Source: Sepioteuthis lessoniana (Eukaryota; Mollusca; Cephalopoda; Myopsida; Loliginidae). Taken from it: 64,000 nucleotides of DNA. The stretch is from NCBI GenBank assembly GCA_963585895.1, contig OY757904.1:63642203-63706202 (forward strand). Reading direction: 5' to 3'. The stretch's first letter is position 1; the number at the start of each line of letters is the position of its first letter. Position numbers and translations under genes: made by a program. The notes beneath the pieces were generated by a model. The model ran no database searches and had not been told where the DNA came from. It saw nothing but the letters and a program-made list of their open reading frames with translations. Of this stretch, positions 41,663 to 50,900 are shown piece after piece.

Positions 41663-43903
41663 ATGGCTACTTCCCGTCCAAATATTTTCCCTATGTTGGT
41701 AACAGCTGGATCGAAGATCCCAATTTTTACTGGAAGGCCGACTGACCTGAAACCATGGCTAATGGCGTTAAAGAAAAAACAAAGGGTCCATGATCTAACG
41801 GACGCCGAATTGATTAACTTAGCCTATGACTATTCAGATGGGATCGTATCCGAATGGATTGGAAGCTATCTTGACGACCATCCAGACACTTCCAGTAAAA
41901 CCTTATTCGATGAAATCACAGCACAGTATGGAGAATTTATAAACCCTGCTGATGCTGCTCGAGCGTTGATTAAGGTGACGCAAGAAAAAAATGAATCGCT
42001 TGCGGAGTTAGCGAGTCGAATGTCAAGTCTTGCGATGATGGCTTACAGAGACTCTGAGCTGAGAGAAGGGTCAGCCATACAAGTACAACTGGCCGAATTC
42101 TTCATTGATGGGATAAACAATTCCTTCATAAGGGAAGATGTGGCGAGAGCTAACCCGAAGACACTGTCGGAAGCCTTGTCATCAGCCAGAGAAAGCGAAA
42201 GGCTCTATGAGCGACTTCGGGGCTGCCGTGAAAAAGAAAAAACTAATAAATTTTCAGGTAGGAATTATTGGCGACAGGAGAGAATAGGCTCTTCTACAGT
42301 ACTAAGGGAACCAAAGGCGGAGGGTTACCATAGAAAATGGGCTGGAGAGAGTCATGGTTGTTACAGCTGTAGACGACCAGTACAAAAAACAAAAAGGAAT
42401 GCTCCAAGTCAGCAAGAACGCTGGAATTGTGACGAACAAAAGTGCCCGAGGTCCGAAGGCGGGAATACAAATTACTCGACTTCAGAAAAACGAAAAACCA
42501 AGGCGCCGGCACAAACTAAAAGTCACAAAACTAACCATATCTACTCATTAAAGAAAGAAAAGGGGGTAGAAATTCCCTTGGATAGTAAAACCAGTGGGGA
42601 AACTAAAATCTACACTGTTGATAGTGTAAAGTTACCCCCACGAACTGCTATTTCTTGCGCTGCCAAAGTAATCCCTTCAGAGCCAAATGAAGAAAACCTT
42701 TACCAGGTGATTTCAAAGGAGGCGAGTGGAATGCATGTAAATATGGAGGAAGAAGAAAAGCAGCGTATGGAGGATTTTGTTCGTGACTTGTTCTCGAAAA
42801 CTGATGATTTCAATCTGTTAACCAAAAAGATTGTTGGGAAGAAGTATCTGCAGCATTCCCAGAAAGATAGCCTGAACCCTCAACAGAAATCTATTTTTGC
42901 TGATATTATTGTGAAGCTGCTTTTTGAATTTAATGTTGGTAATGAGGAATCTGTAAAAGCAAATAAAATTATCACTCCACCATCTGCTCAAGAGAAATCA
43001 GGAGTTCCTGAAGATGGCAATAGTAATTCTCCTAGTGAATTATCCAAGAGTGCTCAAGAGACACAACCCCAAACTCTATTATCTCGAACGGGTTCTTGTC
43101 CAAAAGTAGAGAATGAAACTTCACTTGATGCTTGTACCACTGAGGTCATAGAATTGGAAGAGAAGGAAGATGTTGAGGCTGTAGAGAAAAAATTGGAACT
43201 GTCCAAGAATGCAAAGAAGTCTACGATGGAAGATGTTAAAGATAAGCAATGGTCATTGCTTTCTCTGCGGCCATCAAAAAGGATTCTGTCAAGACAAATT
43301 TTAATAAATGACTTCCAGGACAAAGTTAAGAAGACTAGTCCTTATAAGTTTCCCAGTCCCTTTGCCAGTGCTACAATTCCTAAACATCCCTTAACAAATA
43401 GTTTCCAAAAGTTGACAAATGAAAAATCTATTCATGAAGAATCACAGGGTAAGACAACTTCCTTTGCTGATCAACCAACAGAGAAAAAACAAAAGGCAGT
43501 TACTAAAAGGCTGTCTGCTTTTGAGGTGCTGCAGTCTGTGCTCGAGGACAGTAATGATGGTAGTTTGCTCAGTAAGAGTGATTTAACAGATGATGATCGA
43601 GCATCGGCTCCTCGTTCATCTCCTGTCTGTGAAAACTTGCCTGATGAAGAGGACAGTCTTATCCCATTAGAAGAAATCTCTGACTCTACTCCTACTCGAC
43701 GCCGTCTTGCCTCAGAAAAACTATTAGAATCTGATAGTGAAAGCATGGGGGGCTTTACACCTCCAACAAAGTTAAAAAAAGTAATTAGTAGTGATTCTGA
43801 TTGCAAGAATAGTCCTATTCGTATGCGATTGTTTCATAATCGTATTGTTGATTATTCCCTTCATGTACCAAATACAGCAAAAAAAAAAAAAAAAAAAATT
43901 TAA
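41663..43903 (+). CDS. Gag-HIRIP3 fusion protein
   Basis: This is one 746-codon frame starting at ATG 41663. Residues ~19-190 look like an LTR-retrotransposon Gag capsid (IPIFTGRPTDLKPWLMALKK, LFDEITAQYGEFINPADAAR). A zinc-knuckle remnant begins C233-Y-S-C236, but the expected His and last Cys are gone. Residues ~325-355 (SVKLPPRTAISCAAKVIPSE) resemble the linker after a pol protease. No protease active site is seen. From M361 (42743) the protein changes: residues 369-425 (MEDFVRDLFSKTDDFNLLTK through YLQHSQKDSLNPQQKS) closely match the N-terminal domain of HIRIP3, a HIRA-binding H2A-H2B chaperone. The rest is a long acidic, serine-rich tail with SDSES/SSDSD clusters suited to CK2. It has no introns. 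Expression and function are unknown. Confidence 0.8.
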   Translation: MATSRPNIFPMLVTAGSKIPIFTGRPTDLKPWLMALKKKQRVHDLTDAELINLAYDYSDGIVSEWIGSYLDDHPDTSSKTLFDEITAQYGEFINPADAARALIKVTQEKNESLAELASRMSSLAMMAYRDSELREGSAIQVQLAEFFIDGINNSFIREDVARANPKTLSEALSSARESERLYERLRGCREKEKTNKFSGRNYWRQERIGSSTVLREPKAEGYHRKWAGESHGCYSCRRPVQKTKRNAPSQQERWNCDEQKCPRSEGGNTNYSTSEKRKTKAPAQTKSHKTNHIYSLKKEKGVEIPLDSKTSGETKIYTVDSVKLPPRTAISCAAKVIPSEPNEENLYQVISKEASGMHVNMEEEEKQRMEDFVRDLFSKTDDFNLLTKKIVGKKYLQHSQKDSLNPQQKSIFADIIVKLLFEFNVGNEESVKANKIITPPSAQEKSGVPEDGNSNSPSELSKSAQETQPQTLLSRTGSCPKVENETSLDACTTEVIELEEKEDVEAVEKKLELSKNAKKSTMEDVKDKQWSLLSLRPSKRILSRQILINDFQDKVKKTSPYKFPSPFASATIPKHPLTNSFQKLTNEKSIHEESQGKTTSFADQPTEKKQKAVTKRLSAFEVLQSVLEDSNDGSLLSKSDLTDDDRASAPRSSPVCENLPDEEDSLIPLEEISDSTPTRRRLASEKLLESDSESMGGFTPPTKLKKVISSDSDCKNSPIRMRLFHNRIVDYSLHVPNTAKKKKKKI

Positions 43904-44134
43904 GTGCCAACTGTAAAAAAAACAAAAAAAAAACAAAACAACAAAAACAATCTCTATAGCTGTTAATGGGCTTCAGCCTAAATTAAAAATCATTCATGAA
44001 AAATCTGCAATGGACTCTGATAGTGACTGCAATGCAAAGAAGCTACAATTATCTCCACGGGGCTCTAGTGTAGGTAAATTGAGAATCATCCGTGAAAATA
44101 CTGTTGATTCGGAGAACGATTGTAAGCATGAATG
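43904..44134 (+). pseudogene. HIRIP3-like C-terminal continuation, frame-shifted
   Basis: After an A-run (43880-43898) ends the main frame, coding resemblance resumes in another frame: VNGLQPKLKIIHEKSAMDSD (43960 on) through KKLQLSPRGSSVGKLRIIRE to a TGA at 44132. The pattern KL(K/R)II..(S)DSD/E.DC repeats the end of the main frame (KLKKVISSDSDC). The original coding sequence therefore extended across the A-rich stretch, and slippage there cut it short. Confidence 0.7.
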
Positions 44135-44473
44135 AAGGTGTATAAAACAACATATATATATATATATATGGAGAGAGAGAGATTGAAAAGAGTTCGGTGT
44201 TAAAAGGTAACTGGATAATTTTAATAATAACCATCAACTTAATCATTTTATCAGTTTCCTAAACATTTAGCCTGATTATACGCCATTGTTTCAGTAAGCT
44301 TAAGAAAGATAGACGAACTAAGCTGCACAAGAATGTTGAGCGCTCAGGAATAGTTGTCACTGATCAAGAGAAGAGACCAGAACAACAAATCGAACTCAAA
44401 CCAATCCTTTTATATATGTATGTGTATGTTACCGTTAAAATTTCTTACCGACATTTAACCCTTGGTTAAATGT

Positions 44474-44490
44474 CTGGGAAGATGGGGAAG
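44474..44490 (+). promoter_or_regulatory. Polypurine tract before 3' LTR
   Basis: GGGAAGATGGGGAAG, with one pyrimidine, directly abuts the right terminal repeat. LTR retroelements prime plus-strand synthesis at this position, so it fixes the element's orientation as plus. Confidence 0.75.
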
Positions 44491-45230
44491 TATGACACTT
44501 TCATTTAAGTGTCAAGGAGTTGGCTGGCGAAATTAATTAAAGGAAATTAATTAATTTTATTAAATCATGATAATAAGTATTTTATTAAAAATAAATTCAT
44601 TTTGGGTGTCCAAGTATTTTTTGAGAACCGTGTATAAAATAAATATCAAGTGATTAAGTACGAAAAAGTTTGAGATCCGATCAGGGCTTGTTGACCTATA
44701 AATCTGTCACCAAAAAATAAACATCCGCACAACTGCAAAAAGCTGTCAAGACAGCCATCGGATTTCAAACTTTAAACAAAAAGATGTATTTTTAAAATAG
44801 CGGACAATTTGGGTTGGTGTCACCAAGTTTGGCACAAGGCCTTGAATCACTAAATCATTGGTCAGCTAGCCACGGGACTGCTCCTTGTGGCCCCTCCCAA
44901 TGACTGTGGCTGATTGGCCAATTGTCTAAACCAATCAGGGGCAAACCGGGGGGATTGTTACGATGATAGCCATTGGTCGGCAGTCCCCATTGGCTGACCA
45001 ATCAGAAACTGATTATTCGGGATTCGGGCCCATAAATGGAGGACACCCAAAGCGAAAAATTGAGTTGGTTCAGGAATTCGCCGCTAAAAGAACCAAATCC
45101 GTTGCCATTGCACTGCCTAATTGCAGTTAAAACTCCGCCAGTCAACTACTTTCACTCCCAGTTTGTGGTGTTTGACTAAAAATTATCTAAACAACTGTGT
45201 AAATAAACGTTTGTTACTGTTTATAACAAA
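44491..45230 (+). mobile_element. Probable 3' LTR with CCAAT promoter
   Basis: The first 100 bp equal the left repeat. Farther in are six CCAAT/ATTGG boxes within about 90 bp (44913, 44919, 44931, 44972, 44988, 44998), a TATA-like CATAAATG (45031) and AATAAA (45202). This order (enhancer, TATA, poly-A signal) suits U3-R. The right end and the extent of U5 are not resolved, and the part beyond 44590 has no second copy here to prove it. Confidence 0.5.
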
Positions 45231-45984
45231 CGCCTTATTTTTGTCATTTTTAAAATTTGCTTGGCAACTTTTTCATCTCTCCAACACGAATTCCAACCTT
45301 CATCGACTGGACCTCAACCATCTTCTCTTTCCTCGGATCTGAAAGCAACGTGGGCGTGGAAAGAAACAGAGAAAGACCAGTCGACACATGTGGTAATCAC
45401 GAAACCAGCGGCAAACTAGGTGTCGTGAAGCTATAGTACCACATAGATCCACAGGTCCCTACTAATCGCTTCAGCAGCCGCTTCTCTCTGACCGTCGCCA
45501 TTCCCTGACTGTCGCTTACTCATATCTATTGACTCTCTGGGACCTTGCCTTTCCTCGTCTTCATAGGCAAACCGTTTTTGTGGGTTTCGCGCTAAAACAG
45601 ACAAAGGAACCCTCTCACTGGCGCTCACCCACACCCACAAAACGAATGGCCACCATCGTGTCACAGAATTTTATATCACAAATATTTTCACTGTGAACCT
45701 CTGGATACAAAACATAAATAATGGAGTATTTATTCTCTTAGTTGTTTAACCTTTTGCAGCATTTTCGCAAACTCTCCAGTTTTTCAATCCTGCTCATGGC
45801 TACATCGAACTAGCTGAGCGAGAAATCAATTTATAAGCAGACCCCAATATAGGCTAGGTTTTATTCTTGTAAGTGTAAATTAAGTAAATTAGTTCTTTAA
45901 TTAGAATGATTTTTAATATCTCATATTTTTAATTAAAAAAATATATAATATCTAACATTTTTAAAATTTATACACTGTTTATAT
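45231..45984. other. Unrecognised, GC-richer 45340-45660
   Basis: It may include the end of the LTR. GGTTTCGCGCTAAAACAGAC (45580) resembles 25089. No coding feature is seen. Confidence 0.4.
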
Positions 45985-46240
45985 TTAGCGACCGTAGTCG
46001 AAGGTGACCAGGAAGCTCCCCTTTCAATAGCTACTACACCAAGGTGTAGGGTAGGGTGCTACTCCTTTCCGTGGATTGCTCCACTTTACCCTTGATACAT
46101 ACCTCATATTGCTGACTGTTAAGCAAGGAGTTATCAAGGACCATTTTTTTAGTCTTTGGTATGACTCAACCTGAGATTGAAACCAGGTCTCACGAACTAT
46201 TGGCGAACACTCCACATTAGGCCAATAACCCGGTCTAAGA
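45985..46240 (-). repeat. SINE family C
   Basis: Reversed copy of 24020-24290: GCGACCGTAGTCGAAGG at the left, ATAGCTACTACACCAAGG, TTAAGCAAGGAG and GGTATGACTCAACC. The head has a reversed B-box (GATTGAAACC). Confidence 0.85.
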
Positions 46241-46309
46241 GAAGTAAAACCGAGTTTAAATCATCTGTATCCTGCTTAGAAATTGACATTTTTGTAGCAT
46301 ATTGCTCAT

Positions 46310-46378
46310 GTCTTTGGTATGACGTGACCTGGGATTGAACCCAGGTATCCTGGTTCATTGGCGCAAACTAATCCTATA
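46310..46378 (-). repeat. SINE family C head fragment
   Basis: GGTATGACGTGACCTGGGAT and TGAACCCAGG match the reversed head of family C only (B-box GGTTCAATCCC on the minus strand). The body is absent. Confidence 0.7.
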
Positions 46379-46722
46379 AAAAAAATACGTTTTCCCTTAT
46401 CCTACTCCTTCATCTGGGATTTCTTCCTCGGATTATATATATATAAAGAAAATGTTTTTTTTCAAAATTGTTCTGAAAGCAAATGAAACAGACTGAATGA
46501 AATGAATTAAAGAAAAAAAAAAAAAAAAAGAAAGATTTAGAAAAGAAAACTAAATGAATTATTTAGATTAGAAAACGAAAAGGTAACACTTAAAACAATA
46601 AAGGAAAATAAGTGAAAGAAAATTAAAAGTCGAGAAATCAAAGAGATATCAAAACGTAAACAATAAAAATTCTAACCTTTGAAAGATAAGAGGTAGAAAA
46701 GATTTTTAAAAAAGAGAATATG

Positions 46723-46937
46723 ATCTGAGAATAATTTTTTTTTGTTCTTTGCGGACTTTTTGTCCTCACCTAGGTAGTTTTTTTTTTTTTTTTTTTTTTT
46801 GTGTTGTTTTCTTCTTTCTCTACATTTCGGCCAAATTTCACCTCTGGCCTTCTTTAGGCTATTGAAAAAAAAAAAAAAACTACCAAGATGAGGACAAAAA
46901 GTCCGCAATAAATAAGTAAAAAAAAAATTCTCAGATT
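46723..46937. repeat. Foldback with ~74-bp arms
   Basis: Left arm 46723-46796 (ATCTGAGAA...TTGCGGACTTTTTGTCCTCA...GGTAG then T-run) and right arm 46864-46937 (A-run, CTACC, TGAGGACAAAAAGTCCGCAA...TTCTCAGAT) are inverted copies with small indels in the homopolymers. The loop is about 67 bp (46797-46863). Confidence 0.9.
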
Positions 46938-47090
46938 AAGAAGCCTCATCTCAAAATGATTCCAATTAAAGACGATTATAAAGAATATGATATTCGGAAG
47001 AAAAAGTAAAAATGAAAAAAAAAACTTGATAAAGAATAAAGGACATCAAAGAACAACATCAGGGAAAATCAATTTGAACAGAAAAGAGAG

Positions 47091-47325
47091 AGGGGGTGTC
47101 CTCGTGGTGCAATGGTTAAAGCAATGGACTGCGGAATCGGGGTAAGCGAGTTCGTACTCCAGTCGCGCTATTACGTTCACTTCCGGGCAAATACCCTTGG
47201 GAATGGTATGAATCCCCTTATCCTCCCAGCTATGGGTTAAATAGTACAACTACTGTTCTTCTATGAGAATGGCTTTGGCATTAAATAACCTACAAAGATT
47301 GATATGCCATTAAACAAAGAAACCA
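47091..47325 (+). repeat. SINE family A, full length
   Basis: The tRNA-like head has A-box TGGTGCAATGGTTAAAG and B-box GAGTTCGTACTCC. The body has CAAATACCCTTGGGAATGG and GGGTTAAATAGTACAAC, and the shared tail GGCATTAAATAACC...GATTGATATGCC (47278-47312). Confidence 0.9.
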
Positions 47326-47850
47326 AAACAGAAAAGAGAGAAGGAGAAATTTAAGACAAAAATAAAAGAGAATAGAAAAGAGGATTAAATAGGATTGAAT
47401 GAAAGAAAGAAAAAAATTAAAAGAAAGAATGTATAATTAATTTAGGTAAGAAAAAAAATTGACATGCTACCAGTATACGTGGACCAATGGTAAAACATCA
47501 ACAACTATTGAATTATAAAATCCACATGTATCACCGGTTTGCTGTTACACGTCACTTGAATAACCCATCTTTTTTTGACATTTTGTAAGCTTACAGACAG
47601 TTTGAGATTTCAGGGAATGTTTATGCATTGATAAATTTATAGCATGGCTTTATCTATCCTAACTATGATACGATTTAAATAAGCCCAGTATTTTGTTTAA
47701 TAGCCACACCTTGTATAAGTGAGTGTACTTATATGCACATGAGAAGTGCTTAAGAATTCTTAGACCATGATAAAGATAAAGAAATACATGAGTGCATGGG
47801 TGCAGTGTGTTAAATTCTATCTTATGTAGACTGAATAGTATGGTTGGTTG
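47326..47850. other. AT-rich stretch, nothing recognised
   Basis: No coding or repeat signal is identified. Confidence 0.4.
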
Positions 47851-47854
47851 GTTG

Positions 47855-48815
47855 GATTTTATGACAAATCAACGTTTGTAGGTTATTTGATGCCAAAACC
47901 ATTTTTATGCAAATAGTCAATTCTATTTCAAACAATTCAGTTTAGCATGAGTCCACAGTTTAAGTGTTAAAAAACATCTCCACTTCAAGCCATTCAGTTT
48001 ATTCAAACAGTTCTAATTCAACCAATTCAGTTTAGTATAAGAATAGATTTTTTTACACACTCAAATTTCAAAAGAGTTTTATATTAAAAAATTCTGTTTA
48101 GCATTAGTCCTGTTACATTGTCAAAAGCAGTTCGGACGATTCAGTTTAGTATAAGTACGCAGTTTAGTTCTTTTTAACCCATAGATAGGGCCCTATCAGG
48201 TGCTACCATTCCGGGCAAGAGTGGACCTGGGAACAAAGGCAATGAAGGAGTGCACTCCAACCGAGGAGGCAATACACTGAGTTAATGTCAAAACAGTTTT
48301 ATTTCAGATAATTCGGTTTAGCATAAGTACAGAGTTTAGATGTCAAAACAGTTCTATACAGAGCAATCTAGTTTAAATACGCACTTTAACGTCAGAACAG
48401 TTTTACTTTAAACAATTAAATTTAGCATAAATATGCAGTTTAAATGCCCCCCCCCAAAAAAAAAGCAGTAAACTCAAACCACGGATTAGTTTTATTTAAG
48501 CCATAGATAGGACTCTTAACAGGTGCCACCACCCCAGGTCACAGTTTCAATCTAATAAATAATTCCATTTCAGACAATTCAGTTTAGCATAATCCTGCAG
48601 TTTAGTTCTATCTAACCCATAGATAGTGTCCTATCAAGTGCAACCATTCCGGGCCAGATGCGACCTAGATGCGACCAGATGGCATTACTGGAGCCTCATC
48701 ATCAGATTATTTAGTGCCATAATCAGGACACTCGTTGGGGAAGTCTTACCTCTCTGCAGAAGCGCAGTCGGTGTATTCTACCGTCCCAGTCGACGAACAG
48801 CAAAAAATGACATTC
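47855..48815 (-). repeat. Composite repeat D, tail plus long VNTR plus three body pieces
   Basis: From left: reversed tail (ACAAATCAACGTTTGTAGG / TTATTTGATGCC, 47863), then about ten imperfect ~55-bp units built on CAATTCAGTTTAGCATAAG and CAGTTCTATTTCA. Body pieces lie at 48165-48260, 48485-48540 and 48600-48815. The structure recalls primate SVA in layout only. Confidence 0.8.
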
Positions 48816-48844
48816 ATCAGTTCTTGGCGTCATGGAAAGCTCTT

Positions 48845-48925
48845 ACCAGGTGCGATGTCAGGTAGGGAAAGATGGCAAGTGAGAGTCAAAGGAATCCGTA
48901 CTGTCGGCACGCCTTGATGATGAAG
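48845..48925 (+). pseudogene. LINE 3' end (family L), extreme tail
   Basis: GCGATGTCAGGTAGGGAAAG and GAATCCGTACTGTCGGCACG then TGATGATG match the last ~25 codons of family L. Confidence 0.65.
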
Positions 48926-49108
48926 CTTTTATTCTCTGGGTTAAAATGTGAGCTTTTCAGCACCGTCTTATAAGTATACTTCCCGCCTTACACTCATACA
49001 ATGAAAGGAAGTCAGTTTAAGAAAAATGATAGTCAGAAAACCAAAGACAAACCAAAACATAAACAATTAAAAATTTTAATTTTCCAAAGTAGAAAGAAAA
49101 TGGTAAAA

Positions 49109-49110
49109 TC

Positions 49111-49141
<31 letters not shown>

Positions 49142-49220
49142 GCATATTTAGGAGAAAGACAGAAAAAATATTTAGAAGAAAGAAAGAAAGATATTTAGGA
49201 GAAAGAAAGAAAGAAGTATT

Positions 49221-49275
<55 letters not shown>

Positions 49276-49643
49276 GAGTGAACTATTCAGAAGAAAGAAT
49301 GACAAAAAAATATTTAGAAAAAAAAAGAATATTTAAATGAAAGAAAGAAAGAAAGAAAGAAAGAAATATTCAGTTGAAAGAAAGAAAGAAAGAAAGATAG
49401 AAAGGAAGAAAGAAACAGTGAAATATTTAGATGAAAGAAAGAAAGAAAGAAAGAAAGAAATATTCAGTTGAAAGAAAGAAAGAAAGAAAGGAAGAAAGAA
49501 ACCGTTAAATATTTAGATGAAAGAAAGAAAGAAAGAAATATTCAGTTGAAAGAAAGAAAGAAAGAAAGGAAGAAAGAAACGGTAAAATATTTAGATGAAA
49601 GAAAGAAAGAAAGAAAGAAAGAAAGAATGAAATATTCAGTTGA

Positions 49644-49686
<43 letters not shown>
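49109..49686. repeat. (GAAA)n array with higher-order units
   Basis: GAAA units are interrupted by AAATATTCAGTTGAAAG (at about 49364, 49458, 49537, 49630) and AAATATTTAGATGAAAG, giving higher-order units of about 79-94 bp. Confidence 0.92.
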
Positions 49687-50511
49687 TCTTCCTGAGTAGA
49701 GTTACATGTGGTTGCTCAGTTGCAAAGAAACTGCCACACGAGTTACATTTGTTTCTTCTATTCATCACTCAATATACTGAAACTCGTGATAAATGAAAAC
49801 TTACGAAAGGGCTGAATAAAATAATCATGAATTTATAAGAGTGATCGGCAGATTATAAAGCCCGAATCACATAGCCTTGACAATCTTCTCGTAAATCTTT
49901 CGGACATGGATCAACAATTCACCACAAATTCTCAGGATATAGCAGCTTATTTATGGGTCAAAACCTGTGGTTACTATCGTTACACACGGCAATAAAACCG
50001 CATGAAAAATAGACCAAAATCAGACGAGTGTCACACACACATATACAAATAATGAAACAAGGAAAAAATGTATCCATTATACACACATGGAAAAAATAGG
50101 TGGCTAAGTAAATAGTATCGAAATTAATATAAACATTAATATTTCCCGTACAAAAATTAATTACATTCAAAATGGCACATAAAACTTATTTATCGAACTT
50201 GACAAGAAATGAAAATAAATAAAATAAAATAAATAAAAAAGTTAAATTAACATAATTATAACTGACGGATGAATTTTGAAAATAAAATAAATAGGTAAAT
50301 AAAAAAACGGAAATTCAATAAAACGAGGAGGTAACTCCTTAATCTCTTCCCCCTCCCCACCACGTGTCTATTCTGTTTTATTTATCCATTGGATCTGAAG
50401 AAGTCCTGTTATATTTTTCTTCGTGTTTTTGGTTTACACCAGAAACGCAAAACAGGATGGAAATAAATTTATAATCCTAAAATAACCGGTCTTTGTTTTT
50501 TTCTTTAAAGA
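49687..50511. other. AT-rich stretch, nothing recognised
   Basis: No coding or repeat signal is identified. Confidence 0.4.
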
Positions 50512-50550
50512 AAGTATATATATATATATATATATCATACTCACACAGAC

Positions 50551-50583
<33 letters not shown>

Positions 50584-50608
50584 TATATGCATATCAAACT
50601 CACACATC

Positions 50609-50689
<81 letters not shown>
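50512..50689. repeat. (TA)n tracts separated by CAAACTCACACATCAG-like spacers
   Basis: TA runs at 50516-50535, 50551-50588 and 50612-50689. The spacer ATCAAACTCACACATCAG recurs at 50899. Confidence 0.92.
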
Positions 50690-50692
<3 letters not shown>

Positions 50693-50754
50693 GGATGTAT
50701 GTAAACAATAGTAATTGTGATTCATAACCGTTTAAAATTTACTTCGCAGTTAAT

Positions 50755-50900
50755 GTCTCCTCATGGCTGAATGTTTAGAAGCTTTGGCTTGGCGTTTGAG
50801 ACAACCGGGTTTCGATCTCAGCTACGGGAAGATACTGTCTAGCCACACTGATGAGTTCTGATAGAACGATACAGATCTGTCAGTGGATGACTATATATAT
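50755..50900 (+). repeat. SINE family E head
   Basis: A tRNA-like head with A-box ATGGCTGAATGTTTAGAAG and B-box GGGTTTCGATCTC (about 50808). AGCCACACTGATGAGTTCTG and GTCAGTGGATGA follow, as in 28345-28490. The tail is replaced by (TA)n. Confidence 0.7.

Larger units (their letters stand above)
41258..44590 (+). mobile_element. LTR retroelement carrying a host HIRIP3-like sequence
   Basis: In order: truncated left LTR (41258-41357), a leader with a perfect splice-donor-like GGTAAGT (41575), a 746-codon frame fusing Gag to HIRIP3 (41663-43903), a continuation of the HIRIP3 part in other frames to 44134, (TA)n(GA)n, an unknown 300-bp 3' region, a purine tract GGGAAGATGGGGAAG (44476-44490) and the right LTR. 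RT, RNase H and integrase are absent, so it would depend on a relative for movement. Target-site duplication was not identified. The span given ends with the shared repeat; the right LTR probably extends further. Confidence 0.75.

Noticed and set aside
42354-42551. Overlapping plus-strand 65-codon frame in the Gag region
   Set aside because: Alternative frame with no recognised domain. The main frame runs through intact.
43054-43806. Minus-strand frames of 89 and 111 codons
   Set aside because: Antisense of the serine/glutamate-rich HIRIP3-like tail, giving serine-rich nonsense.
41663-44134. Whole locus as an ordinary host HIRIP3 gene
   Set aside because: The first ~355 codons are Gag/pol-linker sequence, there are no introns, and the unit sits between direct repeats with a polypurine tract.
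49468-49695. Lysine/arginine/glutamate-rich frame
   Set aside because: Produced entirely by the (GAAA)n array.
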